From: Glutamicibacter uratoxydans
Lineage (GTDB): Bacteria; Actinomycetota; Actinomycetes; Actinomycetales; Micrococcaceae
Direction: 5' to 3'
Length of the DNA: 64,000 bases
Assembly: GCF_006539925.1 (NCBI RefSeq)
Contig: NZ_BJNY01000006.1
Location: forward strand, 155,807 to 219,806
The position numbers and the translations under genes were made by a program. The notes below the pieces were generated by a model, which had not been told where the DNA came from, ran no database searches, and saw only the letters and a list, made by a program, of their open reading frames with translations. Below, one piece after another: positions 1 to 9,204 of this stretch. How positions within the stretch are numbered: the first letter of the stretch is position 1; every line of letters starts with the position of its first letter.

Positions 1-47
1 AACTTGTTTGTGCAGGCAATTCGTACTTTGACGATGGGAATTTAAAG

Positions 48-1118
48 ATGCATGTGCTGGTAACTGGGGGAGCCGGTTATATTGGATCGCATACGGTGCT
101 TCAATTACTCGAAGAAGGCCACCGAGTTTCTATAGTGGATAACTTCTGCAATTCATCACCAGAATCAATTCGTCGCGTGCTGAAGCTGACGGGGAAAACA
201 GCTTCACTTCACAAGATTGACCTCTTGGACGAGCAAGGTCTGCACGATCTATTTGCGCAGCTGAAGCCGGACGCGGTGATTCACTTCGCCGGCCTGAAGG
301 CCGTGGGGGAGTCGGTAGCCCAGCCGCTGCGCTACTACCGAAATAATGTCACCGGAACCATCAATCTTCTTGATGCCATGGAAGCTGCTGGCTGCCGCCG
401 CATTGTCTTCAGTTCTTCGGCAACAGTTTATGGAGAATCTGACGCATTGCCATTGGCCGAAACGACACCGCGTTCAGCGACTAATCCCTACGGCCGGACG
501 AAACTTCATATCGAAGAAATGCTTGAAGAATTGGCAGCCGCCGACAAACGCTGGTCAATTGCGAATTTGCGGTATTTCAATCCAGTAGGAGCTCACGAAT
601 CAGGTGAAATCGGAGAAGACCCGCAAGGAATTCCCAACAACCTGATGCCATATGTTGCACAAGTCGCGATTGGCAGGCGTGAGAAGGTCAACGTCTTCGG
701 CGGCGACTACCCCACGGTGGACGGCACCGGCGTGCGCGACTACATCCACGTAGTCGATCTTGCAGCAGGCCATCTTGCGGCGCTGGAATACCTTTCGAAG
801 ACCACCGGGGCGCACATATGGAACCTCGGCACCGGCCAGGGGTCCAGTGTGCTTGAAGTCGTTGAATCCTTTGCGCGGGTTTCCGGCCGGCCCGTGCCCT
901 ACGAAATTGTCGACCGCCGCCCTGGCGATGTCGCCGAAAATTATGCCAACCCAGAAAAGGCGCGATTGGATCTGGGATGGAAGGCTGAACGCGGGCTTGA
1001 ACAGATGGTTGAAGATATGTGGCGCTGGCAGAGCATGAACCCGACGGGCTTCTCTGAAATCGACACCGATGAGCTGACAGACGAAGAGCTGGTCGATTTT
1101 CTTCGCCGTGATCAGTAG
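48..1118 (+). CDS. galE: UDP-glucose 4-epimerase
   Basis: Interconverts UDP-glucose and UDP-galactose with bound NAD in the cytoplasm, feeding galactose into surface glycans. The N-terminus carries the Rossmann motif GGAGYIGS (residues 7-14). The short-chain dehydrogenase catalytic set is visible: Ser in [10 protein letters not shown] (about 122-124), Tyr148 and Lys152 in NPYGRTK. At 356 residues it is slightly longer than the usual 330-340, with an acidic C-terminal tail. The ATG follows a weak purine stretch; the promoter lies outside or at the very edge of the window. The nucleotide-sugar role fits galU and the envelope genes downstream, although galE is not adjacent to them. Confidence 0.95.
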   Translation: MHVLVTGGAGYIGSHTVLQLLEEGHRVSIVDNFCNSSPESIRRVLKLTGKTASLHKIDLLDEQGLHDLFAQLKPDAVIHFAGLKAVGESVAQPLRYYRNNVTGTINLLDAMEAAGCRRIVFSSSATVYGESDALPLAETTPRSATNPYGRTKLHIEEMLEELAAADKRWSIANLRYFNPVGAHESGEIGEDPQGIPNNLMPYVAQVAIGRREKVNVFGGDYPTVDGTGVRDYIHVVDLAAGHLAALEYLSKTTGAHIWNLGTGQGSSVLEVVESFARVSGRPVPYEIVDRRPGDVAENYANPEKARLDLGWKAERGLEQMVEDMWRWQSMNPTGFSEIDTDELTDEELVDFLRRDQ

Positions 1119-1167
1119 AATTCCCCGGTGAGTGTGCAGGCTAACGCGATGAGATTGAGGATTTAGA

Positions 1168-1932
1168 TTGCGTATTGCAAGATTTGTTGTTGACGGCGAC
1201 CCGATGTACGGAGTGGTCGAAGGAGAGAACGTGCATGTTCTCGCCGGGGATCCTTTCTTCCAAGGCGTCAAGACCACCGGCGCCGTGCACCCTCTGGATG
1301 ATGTCCGCCTGGTCGCACCGATCATTCCGCGCTCCAAGGTTGTGGGGTTTGGACGGACCTACCGCGAACATGCCAAAGAACTGGGCAACGAAGTTCCAGC
1401 AGAACCGCTGATGTTCCTCAAGCCCAATACTTCCGTGGTGGGCCATGGCGAGCCTGTAACCCTTCCGTCCTTCTCCCAGGAAGTGTCTTTTGAAGGCGAG
1501 CTAGCTGTGGTGATCGGTCGCATCTGCAAAGATGTTCCGGCGGAAAAAGCCAAGGATGTAATCTTCGGCTACACCATTGCCAATGATTTGACCGCCCGCG
1601 ACGCCCAGCGTTCCGACCCCCAGTGGGCCCGTGCCAAGGGCTTCGACGGCTCCTGCCCGCTCGGTCCATGGATCGAAACTGAGCTGGATGACCCGGATGA
1701 CATTGCCATTGTCACCCGGCTCAACGGCGAAGTCCGCCAGGACGGCTCGACCAATGAGATGATCTGGCCCGTTGCAGAACTCGTGGCGCGTGCTTCCGAG
1801 GCTTTTACTCTGCTACCCGGAGATGTCATCATGACCGGTACGCCAGCAGGCGTGGGACTTGTAGAAGCTGGCGATGTAGTAGAAATCGAGCTTGAAGGTC
1901 TAGGCGCCCTGCGTTCGGTTTTCCGCAGATAG
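1168..1932 (+). CDS. Fumarylacetoacetate hydrolase-family protein
   Basis: Metal-dependent C-C bond hydrolase, isomerase or decarboxylase of the FAH superfamily (acylpyruvase / hydroxyhepta-diene-dioate isomerase group). The body shows the family pattern: GFGRTYREHAKE with a likely catalytic His68, metal ligands Glu109 and Glu111 in SFEGELAVV, and Asp140 in ANDLTARD. The C-terminus has the MTGTPAGVG segment. The 254-residue length is that of stand-alone bacterial FAH proteins. The start is TTG, with GAGG seven bases upstream. Annotated relatives often sit just ahead of gltX in Arthrobacter-like genomes. The substrate cannot be told from sequence. Confidence 0.85.
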   Translation: MRIARFVVDGDPMYGVVEGENVHVLAGDPFFQGVKTTGAVHPLDDVRLVAPIIPRSKVVGFGRTYREHAKELGNEVPAEPLMFLKPNTSVVGHGEPVTLPSFSQEVSFEGELAVVIGRICKDVPAEKAKDVIFGYTIANDLTARDAQRSDPQWARAKGFDGSCPLGPWIETELDDPDDIAIVTRLNGEVRQDGSTNEMIWPVAELVARASEAFTLLPGDVIMTGTPAGVGLVEAGDVVEIELEGLGALRSVFRR

Positions 1933-1960
1933 CCTCAGTGGCAGTTCTTGGAATGATCCT

Positions 1961-2000
1961 GGATAAGGCTCCGCATCAAATGTGATGCGGAGCCTTGTCC
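1961..2000 (+). terminator. Hairpin terminator after the FAH gene
   Basis: An 18-bp stem (1961-1978 with 1983-2000) has a four-base AATG loop and a single G-T wobble. No T-run follows, so termination may be weak or bidirectional. It separates the FAH gene from gltX. Confidence 0.7.
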
Positions 2001-2045
2001 ATAGTGGTGCACGGCGCCGGGCTGAAGGCATAGAATGAAACCATC

Positions 2046-3551
2046 ATGATTGATCTATCGCTGATTCCTTCCGTGACCGAAGAAACTCCGGTTCGCGTCC
2101 GTTTCTGCCCATCGCCTACCGGTACTCCACACGTTGGCCTGATCCGTACCGCCCTGTTCAACTGGGCCTACGCACGCCACACCGGGGGCAAGCTCATCTT
2201 CCGCATCGAGGATACCGATGCGAAGCGCGATTCCGAGGAAAGCTTCAACCAACTTCTCGATGCGCTGTCATGGCTGGGCATCGACTGGGACGAAGGGGTC
2301 AACGTTGGCGGCCCGCATGAGCCTTACCGCCAGTCGCAGCGTTCGGACATCTACCAGGATGTCATCGCAAAGCTGCGCGCGGCCGGCCATGTCTACGAGT
2401 CCTACTCCACCCCTGAAGAAGTCGAGGCCCGCCACAAGGCCGCTGGCCGCGATCCAAAGCTTGGCTATGACAACTTCGACCGCGAGCTGACCGAGGAGCA
2501 GATCGCAGCGTTCAAGGCAGAAGGCCGCGAACCAGTTCTGCGTGTACGCATGCCAGATGAAGACATCACTTTCACCGACCTCGTCCGCGGTGAGATCACC
2601 TTCAAGCCGGGAAGCATCCCCGACTACGTAGTAGTCCGCGCCAACGGCCAGCCGCTCTACACCCTTGTCAACCCGGTTGACGACGCGCTGATGGGCGTTA
2701 CCCACGTGCTGCGCGGCGAAGACCTGCTGTCCTCGACCCCGCGACAGGTTGTTCTCTACTCTCTGCTGCATGACATCGGTGTTGCCGATTACATGCCACG
2801 CTTCGGCCACCTGCCATATGTCATGGGCCAGGGCAACAAGAAGCTGTCCAAGCGAGATCCGGAGTCGAGCCTCTTCCTGCACCGCGACCGCGGCTTCATT
2901 CCAGAGGGCCTGCTGAACTACCTTGCGCTGCTGGGCTGGTCGCTGAGTGCCGATGAAGACATCTTCAGCCGCGACCAGTTGGTCGAGGCATTTGATGTTG
3001 CCGACGTGCTGTCCAACCCTGCACGCTTTGACGTCAAGAAGGCTGAAGCCATCAACGGTACGCACGTGCGCATGCTTGAGGCAGCTGACTTCCGCGACCG
3101 GTTGATTCCGTACCTGCAGGCTGCAGACCTTGTCGGCGAGGTGCTGACCGACCGCCAGAACGAGATCCTCGATGAGGCAGCTCCGCTGGTCCAGGAACGC
3201 ATCACCTTGCTGGGCGAAGCAGCGGACATGCTGGAATTCCTCTTCAAGTCTGATGACGAGATTGTCATTGCCGATAATGCCTTGAAGGGCATGCCCGCGA
3301 ACCTTGTTGAGGTCGTCGAGGCTTCTGTCCAAGCGCTTGAAGGCATCCAGGACTGGAACGCCGAGTCAATCCAGGCAGCATTGCGTTCAAAGCTGATCGA
3401 TGAAATGGAGCTGAAGCCGCGCCAGGCCTTCGGACCGGCACGTGTTGCAGTTTCGGGCAAGAAAGTTTCCCCGCCGCTGTTCGAGTCCATGGAAATTCTC
3501 GGCCGAGAATCAAGCCTCAACCGCCTCCGCGCGTTCGCTGCTTCGCGCTAA
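2046..3551 (+). CDS. gltX: Glutamyl-tRNA synthetase
   Basis: Charges tRNA-Glu with glutamate. In actinobacteria the enzyme is normally non-discriminating and also makes Glu-tRNA-Gln for GatCAB (family knowledge). The class I HIGH-type motif is PTGTPHVGL (residues 24-32) and the KMSKS-type loop is KLSKR (266-270). Length 501 is normal. The ATG at 2046 has no clear ribosome site, and an in-frame GTG at 2073 would also leave the catalytic core intact, so the start is uncertain. Genes for its probable tRNA substrates, Gln and Glu, lie about 0.9 kb downstream. A strong hairpin 33 bases past the stop lies inside the next reading frame. Confidence 0.96.
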   Translation: MIDLSLIPSVTEETPVRVRFCPSPTGTPHVGLIRTALFNWAYARHTGGKLIFRIEDTDAKRDSEESFNQLLDALSWLGIDWDEGVNVGGPHEPYRQSQRSDIYQDVIAKLRAAGHVYESYSTPEEVEARHKAAGRDPKLGYDNFDRELTEEQIAAFKAEGREPVLRVRMPDEDITFTDLVRGEITFKPGSIPDYVVVRANGQPLYTLVNPVDDALMGVTHVLRGEDLLSSTPRQVVLYSLLHDIGVADYMPRFGHLPYVMGQGNKKLSKRDPESSLFLHRDRGFIPEGLLNYLALLGWSLSADEDIFSRDQLVEAFDVADVLSNPARFDVKKAEAINGTHVRMLEAADFRDRLIPYLQAADLVGEVLTDRQNEILDEAAPLVQERITLLGEAADMLEFLFKSDDEIVIADNALKGMPANLVEVVEASVQALEGIQDWNAESIQAALRSKLIDEMELKPRQAFGPARVAVSGKKVSPPLFESMEILGRESSLNRLRAFAASR

Positions 3552-3568
3552 GAACTGAGCACAGCTTC

Positions 3569-4333
3569 GTGTTGAACCCTTCAGATGCCTTGGATGCCTT
3601 CGAAATCGGAGGCATCCAAGGCATCCTTTTTGACATCGACGAGACGCTCGTCGACCTGAAAACAGCTTCGATTGCCGGTTTCAAGCAGATGGTCCATGCA
3701 GACTTTGCGGGGCTGGGCGGCCAGGAAATTGACTTGATTGCCCGCGACTTCGCGAATGACCGCGTCGGTGCCTATGACAGATACATGGCCGGCGAACTGA
3801 CGTTCCTTGGCCAGCGTGTGCTGCGGCTGACCTACGCCTATGAACAGGCGGGCCTCAAACCTCCGCGGCACGAGGAATTCGAGGCGTGGGCAGATGCCTA
3901 TGAGCTGAAAGTTCGTGCCGGCTGGAAGCCTTTTCCAGACGTCTTGCCGTTTCTGAATCAGCTGGATGAGCTGGCGATTCCGTACGGGGCTGTCAGCAAC
4001 AACGTCGAAGAGTATCAGCGCGGCAAGCTGGTGGCCGCTGGAATTCCCGGATTTGAAGTAGTGGTCGGTTCGGATACGGCTGGCGCCCCGAAACCTGACA
4101 AGGCACCGTTCATCTCAGGTTGCCTGGCCTTGGGCACCGAGCCGGCGAAAACGTTGTACATCGGAGATAACCCGTTGACAGACTACCAGGGCGCAGTTGA
4201 CGCCGGCCTTCAGTCACTCTTATTGGATCGTGGTTCAACTCACAGGAATTTTGCTGGGCATCGGATCGAGAATTTTAACCAATTTGCATCGTTTTACGTT
4301 GAAAATCCGGGGTTTTTCGCTGAACTGGCCTAG
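3569..4333 (+). CDS. HAD-superfamily hydrolase
   Basis: Probable cytoplasmic phosphatase. HAD motif I is FDIDETLVD (Asp22 nucleophile, Asp24), motif II is the AVSNN segment, motif III Lys is in GAPKPDK (about residue 175) and motif IV is YIGDNPLTD. The helical cap between motifs I and II gives a C1-capped type resembling YjjG/phosphoglycolate phosphatase-like proteins; the substrate is unknown. Possible starts are GTG 3569, TTG 3572 or TTG 3590, none with a convincing ribosome site. Every start lies before or within a perfect 16-bp hairpin followed by a T-run (3584-3625), so the N-terminal codons double as a terminator-like structure. Confidence 0.85.
   Translation: MLNPSDALDAFEIGGIQGILFDIDETLVDLKTASIAGFKQMVHADFAGLGGQEIDLIARDFANDRVGAYDRYMAGELTFLGQRVLRLTYAYEQAGLKPPRHEEFEAWADAYELKVRAGWKPFPDVLPFLNQLDELAIPYGAVSNNVEEYQRGKLVAAGIPGFEVVVGSDTAGAPKPDKAPFISGCLALGTEPAKTLYIGDNPLTDYQGAVDAGLQSLLLDRGSTHRNFAGHRIENFNQFASFYVENPGFFAELA
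3584..3631 (+). terminator. Intrinsic terminator after gltX, inside the HAD 5' codons
   Basis: The arms 3584-3599 and 3610-3625 form a perfect 16-bp stem with a ten-base loop and are followed by CTTTTTG. This has the form of a factor-independent terminator for gltX, yet it lies within the start of the HAD coding region. It may therefore terminate most gltX transcripts or couple HAD expression to translation of its first codons. Confidence 0.75.
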
Positions 4334-4346
4334 CGTTCCCGTCGAT

Positions 4347-4375
4347 TTGTGCTCAGTTAAATTCCTCTGTATAGT
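4347..4375 (+). promoter_or_regulatory. Candidate promoter for the tRNA pair
   Basis: A TTGTGC box (4347-4352) and a TATAGT box (4370-4375) are separated by 17 bases, the best sigma-70-like match upstream of the tRNA genes. Transcription would start near 4382, about 60 bases before tRNA-Gln. Confidence 0.5.
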
Positions 4376-4441
4376 TGTATCTCGTGCTGAAGAGCGCAGA
4401 CGGGAAGCATTCAATGTTTTCGGTCAAGCTCCAAGTCACAT

Positions 4442-4513
4442 TGGGATATGGTGTAATTGGCAACACAACGGTTTCTGGTTCCGTCATTCTAGGTTCGAGT
4501 CCTGGTATCCCAG
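4442..4513 (+). tRNA. tRNA-Gln (anticodon CUG)
   Basis: Cloverleaf folded by eye: acceptor stem TGGGATA/TATCCCA, D-loop with AATTGG, anticodon loop TTCTGGT giving CUG, T arm with GGTTCGAGTCC, and discriminator G. The closing pair of the anticodon stem is T-T. CCA is not encoded. It reads CAG codons. Confidence 0.93.
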
Positions 4514-4559
4514 CGCTCCATCAAAGCAATTTGATGGGCTGAGAGCAATCTTGGCATAC

Positions 4560-4632
4560 GGCCCCATCGTATAGCGGCCTAGTACTCCGCCCTCTCACGG
4601 CGGCAACGCGGGTTCGAATCCCGCTGGGGTCA
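4560..4632 (+). tRNA. tRNA-Glu (anticodon CUC)
   Basis: Acceptor stem GGCCCCA/TGGGGTC, anticodon stem CCGCC/GGCGG with loop CTCTCAC giving CUC, T arm GCGGGTTCGAATCCCGC, and discriminator A. It reads GAG codons. It lies 46 bases after tRNA-Gln, probably in one transcript. Confidence 0.95.
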
Positions 4633-4637
4633 CCAAC

Positions 4638-4667
4638 AAAAAGCCACAGTTTCGACTGTGGCTTTTT
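4638..4667 (+). terminator. Terminator of the tRNA operon
   Basis: A 13-bp stem (4638-4650 with 4655-4667) has a TTCG tetraloop. It is flanked by an A-run and ends in a T-run, so it could work in both directions. Confidence 0.9.
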
Positions 4668-4733
4668 CATTTAATCACTGGTAAATCAGCACCGCATCAG
4701 AAGAATGCCCAGCAAATAGTGCAAGATGGTCTC

Positions 4734-6506
4734 ATGGCCGCAATTTTTGATCCGGGACCAGCAAAGAAGACGAACCAGTCCGCTGAAGACTCCGACTATG
4801 CAGCATCGATCACTTCCAGCCTTGATGGACTGCGAAATGCGCTGGAGCAAACAACATTGCTCTCAGCTGGCACTGCAGCTACCCACCCCAGTGAAGTGCT
4901 GCGGATCAAAAGCATTCATCAGATTTCTGATTACCTGATTCCTCGTTTGTCGAACCTGAACGCACCACTGCTCGCGGTGGTCGGCGGCTCCACCGGTTCT
5001 GGGAAGTCCACCCTGGTCAATTCACTGCTCCAGGACCAGATCAGCATCTCAAGCGCGGTTAGGCCCACAACCCGAGTACCCGTTCTGGCCCACAATCCAG
5101 CTGATACAGCGTGGTTTGACGACCAGCGCATCCTGCCGGACCTGCGCAGGGTCCAAGCCGAAGGTGCTGAACGCGCAAGCACGACTGCTGGCAAAGGCAA
5201 AGTGCTGCTGACCCCCAACAGCAGGGTTCCGGCAGGCATCGCTCTGCTTGATGCGCCGGATATCGACTCCATCTCGGAAGACAACCGCGCACTATCGGCG
5301 CAACTTCTCAACGCCGCGGATCTATGGATTTTCGTCACGACGGCAAATCGTTATGCCGATGCACTTCCCTGGGAGTTGCTGACGGAAGCCGGGGTGAGAG
5401 ATATCACAGTGTTTGTCGTCCTCAACCGAGTTCCTCCGGGCGCGGATGCCGAAATAGCACCCGACTTGCGCCGGCTGCTTGCCGAGCACCAGCTGGATCC
5501 GTCGCGTCTACATGTCATCCCCGAGGTGGTTCTGGATGCAAATGGATTCATCCCAGCAGAATTTGTCCAAGACCTAAGGCTGTGGATTGAATCTCTGGCG
5601 AGCGATGCGCAGGAACGCCAAAGAATCGCCGCTCAGACCCTTGACGGTGCACTTAAACGGACCACCGCGGATGTCGGGGAGCTTTTGGCCGAGCTTCGGG
5701 ACCAACATCAACAGCTCGAAGACCTGACACAGGACGTGGAACACCGCTTCGGCCTGGCTTTGAAAAGGGCCACTGATGCACTGAATGATGGTGCGCTGCT
5801 GCGTGGAGAAATCCTGACCCGATGGCAGGACTTCGTCGGCACGGGGGACCTGCTCAGGGGCATTGAAGGCGCCGTTGGACGGGTCAGAGACCGCATCGGT
5901 TCCTTCTTCTCAGGCAAGCCCCCTGCCGAGCGCCGGGTGGAGCAAGCGATTGAAACAGGCTTGCACACGATTTTTGTCTCCGAGATCACTTCTGCATGCA
6001 AAGACACGGAACTGGTGTGGAAAAATACCCCAACAGGCCAGGCGCTGCTCGAAAACTTGCCTGCTGCCGGCCCAGCGGCTGACCTAGAAGAGCGGGCCGC
6101 AACGTGCATCCGCGAATGGCAGAACGATGTCCTGTCCATGATCCGCCAAGAAGGCTCGGGCAAACGCAAGAGCGCAAGGATTGCAGCTATCGGCGTCAAT
6201 AGCGTGGCAGTCATCCTGATGGTCGTGGTTTTTGCTTCCACGGCAGGCCTGACGGGAATCGAACTCGGCATTGCGGGCGGTTCGGCCGTCGTGGGCCAGA
6301 AGCTGCTTGAAGCAATATTCGGCGAGGACGCCGTGCGTCGAATGGCCGCCAAGGCTAGGACCATGCTTCACAACCGGGCAAAGGAGCTCATCAGCAACAG
6401 CTCCAGCAAATACCTGGACACTATTGAAACTAATGAACAACCAGAAATTATTTCCCAGCTAACAACCTTTGTCCGCAGCCAAGGGCAGAAAGGTCAGCAC
6501 TCGTGA
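4734..6506 (+). CDS. Dynamin-like membrane GTPase, first of a tandem pair
   Basis: Large GTPase with P-loop GGSTGSGKST (about residues 84-93 from the ATG), a switch II-like LLDAPDID and a NKxD-like VVLNRVP. A long helical region follows, then a C-terminal hydrophobic segment (about 485-520) that probably anchors or inserts in the membrane. Length, domain order and tandem arrangement resemble the Streptomyces DynA/DynB pair that acts with FtsZ in sporulation division; this is inference from architecture. Its stop overlaps the next GTPase start, so the two are probably translated together and may form a complex. A GTG at 4719 is an alternative start; neither has a good ribosome site. Confidence 0.8.
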   Translation: MAAIFDPGPAKKTNQSAEDSDYAASITSSLDGLRNALEQTTLLSAGTAATHPSEVLRIKSIHQISDYLIPRLSNLNAPLLAVVGGSTGSGKSTLVNSLLQDQISISSAVRPTTRVPVLAHNPADTAWFDDQRILPDLRRVQAEGAERASTTAGKGKVLLTPNSRVPAGIALLDAPDIDSISEDNRALSAQLLNAADLWIFVTTANRYADALPWELLTEAGVRDITVFVVLNRVPPGADAEIAPDLRRLLAEHQLDPSRLHVIPEVVLDANGFIPAEFVQDLRLWIESLASDAQERQRIAAQTLDGALKRTTADVGELLAELRDQHQQLEDLTQDVEHRFGLALKRATDALNDGALLRGEILTRWQDFVGTGDLLRGIEGAVGRVRDRIGSFFSGKPPAERRVEQAIETGLHTIFVSEITSACKDTELVWKNTPTGQALLENLPAAGPAADLEERAATCIREWQNDVLSMIRQEGSGKRKSARIAAIGVNSVAVILMVVVFASTAGLTGIELGIAGGSAVVGQKLLEAIFGEDAVRRMAAKARTMLHNRAKELISNSSSKYLDTIETNEQPEIISQLTTFVRSQGQKGQHS

Positions 6507-8146
6507 GCGAACGAAAAGTCATTCGTGCAAGATCCAGCCTGAATGAGCAGATCGATGCGCTGGTTGAAGCGTTGGAACTAGGAGGCCAGTACCTGGCTCC
6601 CGAGCTGGTTGAACATGGCGAACAAGTCCTGTCCCGGGCGGAGTCACGCCGCGCATTGTCTTCTGAGCATGTAGTCATTGGCCTTTTCGGAGCGACCGGT
6701 TCAGGAAAGTCCAGCCTGTTTAATGAACTAGCCGGCGCTGACATTGCACGAACCGGCGTGATTCGCCCGACGACCACAAAAACCGTTGCGGCCATATGGG
6801 GAGCCGAAGGCTCAGGCGAGCTGCTTGACTGGCTGGACATCGACCAGCGGCATGTGGCCGGCTCGGAGAATCCTCCATCGCTGCTCACCCAGAGCCTCAA
6901 ACGCGGCGAGGGTCTGATTCTTCTAGATCTTCCAGACATGGACTCCACCGCTGTGGAACACCACGCCATCTCTGAACGTCTGAGGTCTCAGGTGGATTTC
7001 ATGATTTGGGTGCTGGACCCCCAGAAATATGCTGATGCATCCATCCACCACGGCTACCTGCTGGATATGAACAGCTATCAGGGGCACCTGCTGGTTGTGC
7101 TGAACCAGATCGACAAGGTCCCCGAATCTGAACGCCAGCTAGTCAAGGAATCTCTGGACGGCATCCTGAAAGCCGAGGGGCTAGCGGATTCACTCGTGAT
7201 GACTGTTTCGGCGCAAACCGGCGAAGGCTTGCCAAAATTAGCTGCAGGCATTCAAAAAGCCTGTTCGAATCGTGCGCTTGCTACACGCAAGCTGAAGACC
7301 GATGTTGATGGAGTCGTGGAAAGCTTGGCTTCCGAGCTCGTCGTGATCAAGGTGCGGATGCCCTCCAAACTTGATCAAGCCGAGCTGGAAAAGACTATTT
7401 CCCACGCACATGGAGTCCAGCTCATTGCCGAAGCCGTACAGCACTCCTACCGGCTTCGCGCTTCGGCAAGTACAGGATGGCCGCTGACCACGTGGCTTGT
7501 CAGGCTCAAGAGCGACCCGCTCAAGCGTCTGAACCTTGGCCGGGCCAAAGAAAATCCTCAACTTGCCACGACTTCTCGCGGCCCGCGGTCGGCGGCGGAG
7601 TCTTCGGCAATCAGTCTCGGCATTGACAAGTACGTAGCCACGGCGGCTGAAGATCTTCCCCAAGGGTGGAAAGATCCGCTCGGCGCCGAAGTCGCGGCAC
7701 AGTCAGAACGCTTGGATCAAGAAATTGATACTGCCATCGCTACTACCGAACTGGGCATCGACAAGCGCTCATGGTGGTGGCCGGCAACCAAATTTCTGCA
7801 GTGGACAGCCCTCGTCGTTGCGCTGGCAGGAGCTCTGTGGCTCGCCGGGATGGCAGTAGCCGGCTACCTGCAATTCGACCTGCCGCCAGCTCCCAAAGTC
7901 GAGGGAATCGCCGTACCGACGCTCATGTTGATTATCGGGATTCTCCTAGGAATCGTTCTCGGCCTGTTGGGGTCATTTCTCAATCGAATGGTCGCTAAGA
8001 TAAAAGGAAAGCGTGCACAAAAGAACCTCGAACGATCAGTTTCGATGGTTGTGCGGCAGCTCGTCGTGGGACCTGTCGAAACGCATCTGGACAAGTACAA
8101 CAGCTATGCGGCCTTAGTTGACAAGGCTGCGCAGAAAGCAGATTAA
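6503..8146 (+). CDS. Dynamin-like membrane GTPase, second of a tandem pair
   Basis: Second GTPase of 547 residues. P-loop GATGSGKSS (about 63-71), switch II-like LLDLPDMDST, and NQID near residue 201, a better NKxD match than in its neighbour. Two hydrophobic segments near the C-terminus (about 425-490) form a likely membrane hairpin with basic flanks (KIKGKRAQK). The GTG start overlaps the upstream stop by four bases (GTGA). Members of this group are often annotated only as GTPase or ABC transporter. A role in membrane remodelling or septum stability is plausible but unproven. Confidence 0.8.
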   Translation: MSERKVIRARSSLNEQIDALVEALELGGQYLAPELVEHGEQVLSRAESRRALSSEHVVIGLFGATGSGKSSLFNELAGADIARTGVIRPTTTKTVAAIWGAEGSGELLDWLDIDQRHVAGSENPPSLLTQSLKRGEGLILLDLPDMDSTAVEHHAISERLRSQVDFMIWVLDPQKYADASIHHGYLLDMNSYQGHLLVVLNQIDKVPESERQLVKESLDGILKAEGLADSLVMTVSAQTGEGLPKLAAGIQKACSNRALATRKLKTDVDGVVESLASELVVIKVRMPSKLDQAELEKTISHAHGVQLIAEAVQHSYRLRASASTGWPLTTWLVRLKSDPLKRLNLGRAKENPQLATTSRGPRSAAESSAISLGIDKYVATAAEDLPQGWKDPLGAEVAAQSERLDQEIDTAIATTELGIDKRSWWWPATKFLQWTALVVALAGALWLAGMAVAGYLQFDLPPAPKVEGIAVPTLMLIIGILLGIVLGLLGSFLNRMVAKIKGKRAQKNLERSVSMVVRQLVVGPVETHLDKYNSYAALVDKAAQKAD

Positions 8147-8152
8147 GTCTCT

Positions 8153-9172
8153 GTGACCATTCGTCAGACCAATGAAATCCCTACCGTGAGCGAACTTGGC
8201 GAGCAAGGCATTTTGGATGCAATGCTGCCCCTGCTCTCGACGCGAAAAGCCAACTTGGGTCCTGGTGATGATGCAGGTGCGTTGAAGGTCAAGGGATCTG
8301 AGGTTGTCGTCTCTGTGGATACCTTGGTTGAAAACCAGGATTTTCGCCAGGCGTGGCCCAGCGGCTTCAAGCACAAGGCATTTGACGTGGGCTGGAAGTC
8401 CATTGCCCAGAATGTTTCTGATATCAACGCCATGGGCGGCGTGCCTACCGGCGCGGTGGTTTCCCTGTCGCTGCCGGGAGACCTCAGCGTTGAGTGGGTC
8501 AAGGACTTGGCCGCCGGCATGAGCGCAGCAATCGAGGCATTGGGTGCGCAGGACTTGGCGATCGTAGGTGGGGACCTGGGCCGGTCCACGGAGATTTCCG
8601 TAACGACAACAGTGCTAGGCGAATGTCATCATGGCAAGGTGCTGCGCACCGGTGCGAAGCCTGGCGACAGAATCGCCGTCGCCGGCCGCCTGGGTTCGGC
8701 CGGGGCAGGGCTGGCAGTGCTTGATTCGAGCAAGCAGTGGCAGACCTGGAACCGTTCGGTGCGCCGCCTCGTGGATGCACAGTGCCGTCCTGAACCGCCT
8801 CTTGAATCCGGTCCGCGCGCCGCAGTAGCTGGCGCAACTGCCATGATGGATATTTCCGATGGCCTTCTGCGCGATGCTGTTCGCATGGCCAAGGCCAGCA
8901 AGGTGAACTTCAACTTTGATTCGACTGCCCTTGAGTCGTTTAAGGCTCGGTTGGAGCCGGCAAGCTTGTGGCTCAAACAGGACCCGATGACCTGGGTGCT
9001 TGAAGGCGGAGAAGACTTTGGACTGCTTGCAACCTTCCCTGCTTCGGTGGAGATTCCGGAGGAATTTACCGTGATCGGGCAAGTCCAGCAACAGGCGGGA
9101 CGGCGTTCACTGACCAAGATCGACGGGGAAGTTGTCAACGGATCCCGAGGATTCGACCACTTCAGCTCTTAA
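8153..9172 (+). CDS. thiL: Thiamine-monophosphate kinase
   Basis: Phosphorylates thiamine monophosphate to thiamine diphosphate with ATP, the last step of cofactor synthesis. Family signatures are GPGDDAG near residue 37, VSVDTLVE, and the Mg-binding SDINAMGG segment, followed by the AIR-synthase-like C-terminal half with MDISDGLLRD and EGGEDFGLL. Length 339 is normal. The GTG start is six bases after the GTPase stop, so it is probably cotranscribed with the GTPase pair, with no obvious functional link. A tetraloop hairpin follows. Confidence 0.93.
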   Translation: MTIRQTNEIPTVSELGEQGILDAMLPLLSTRKANLGPGDDAGALKVKGSEVVVSVDTLVENQDFRQAWPSGFKHKAFDVGWKSIAQNVSDINAMGGVPTGAVVSLSLPGDLSVEWVKDLAAGMSAAIEALGAQDLAIVGGDLGRSTEISVTTTVLGECHHGKVLRTGAKPGDRIAVAGRLGSAGAGLAVLDSSKQWQTWNRSVRRLVDAQCRPEPPLESGPRAAVAGATAMMDISDGLLRDAVRMAKASKVNFNFDSTALESFKARLEPASLWLKQDPMTWVLEGGEDFGLLATFPASVEIPEEFTVIGQVQQQAGRRSLTKIDGEVVNGSRGFDHFSS

Positions 9173-9177
9173 CGCGT

Positions 9178-9203
9178 TGGGCAGGCAGGAAACTGCCTGC
9201 CCA
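9178..9203. terminator. Bidirectional terminator between thiL and the IclR gene
   Basis: A perfect 11-bp stem (9178-9188 with 9193-9203) is closed by a GAAA tetraloop and placed exactly between two convergent genes. No T-run is seen on either side. Confidence 0.7.
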
Positions 9204-9204
9204 G

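Noticed and set aside
4197..4574. Open frame running from the HAD gene through tRNA-Gln
   Set aside because: Overlaps the HAD end and the tRNA gene in a different register; chance frame.
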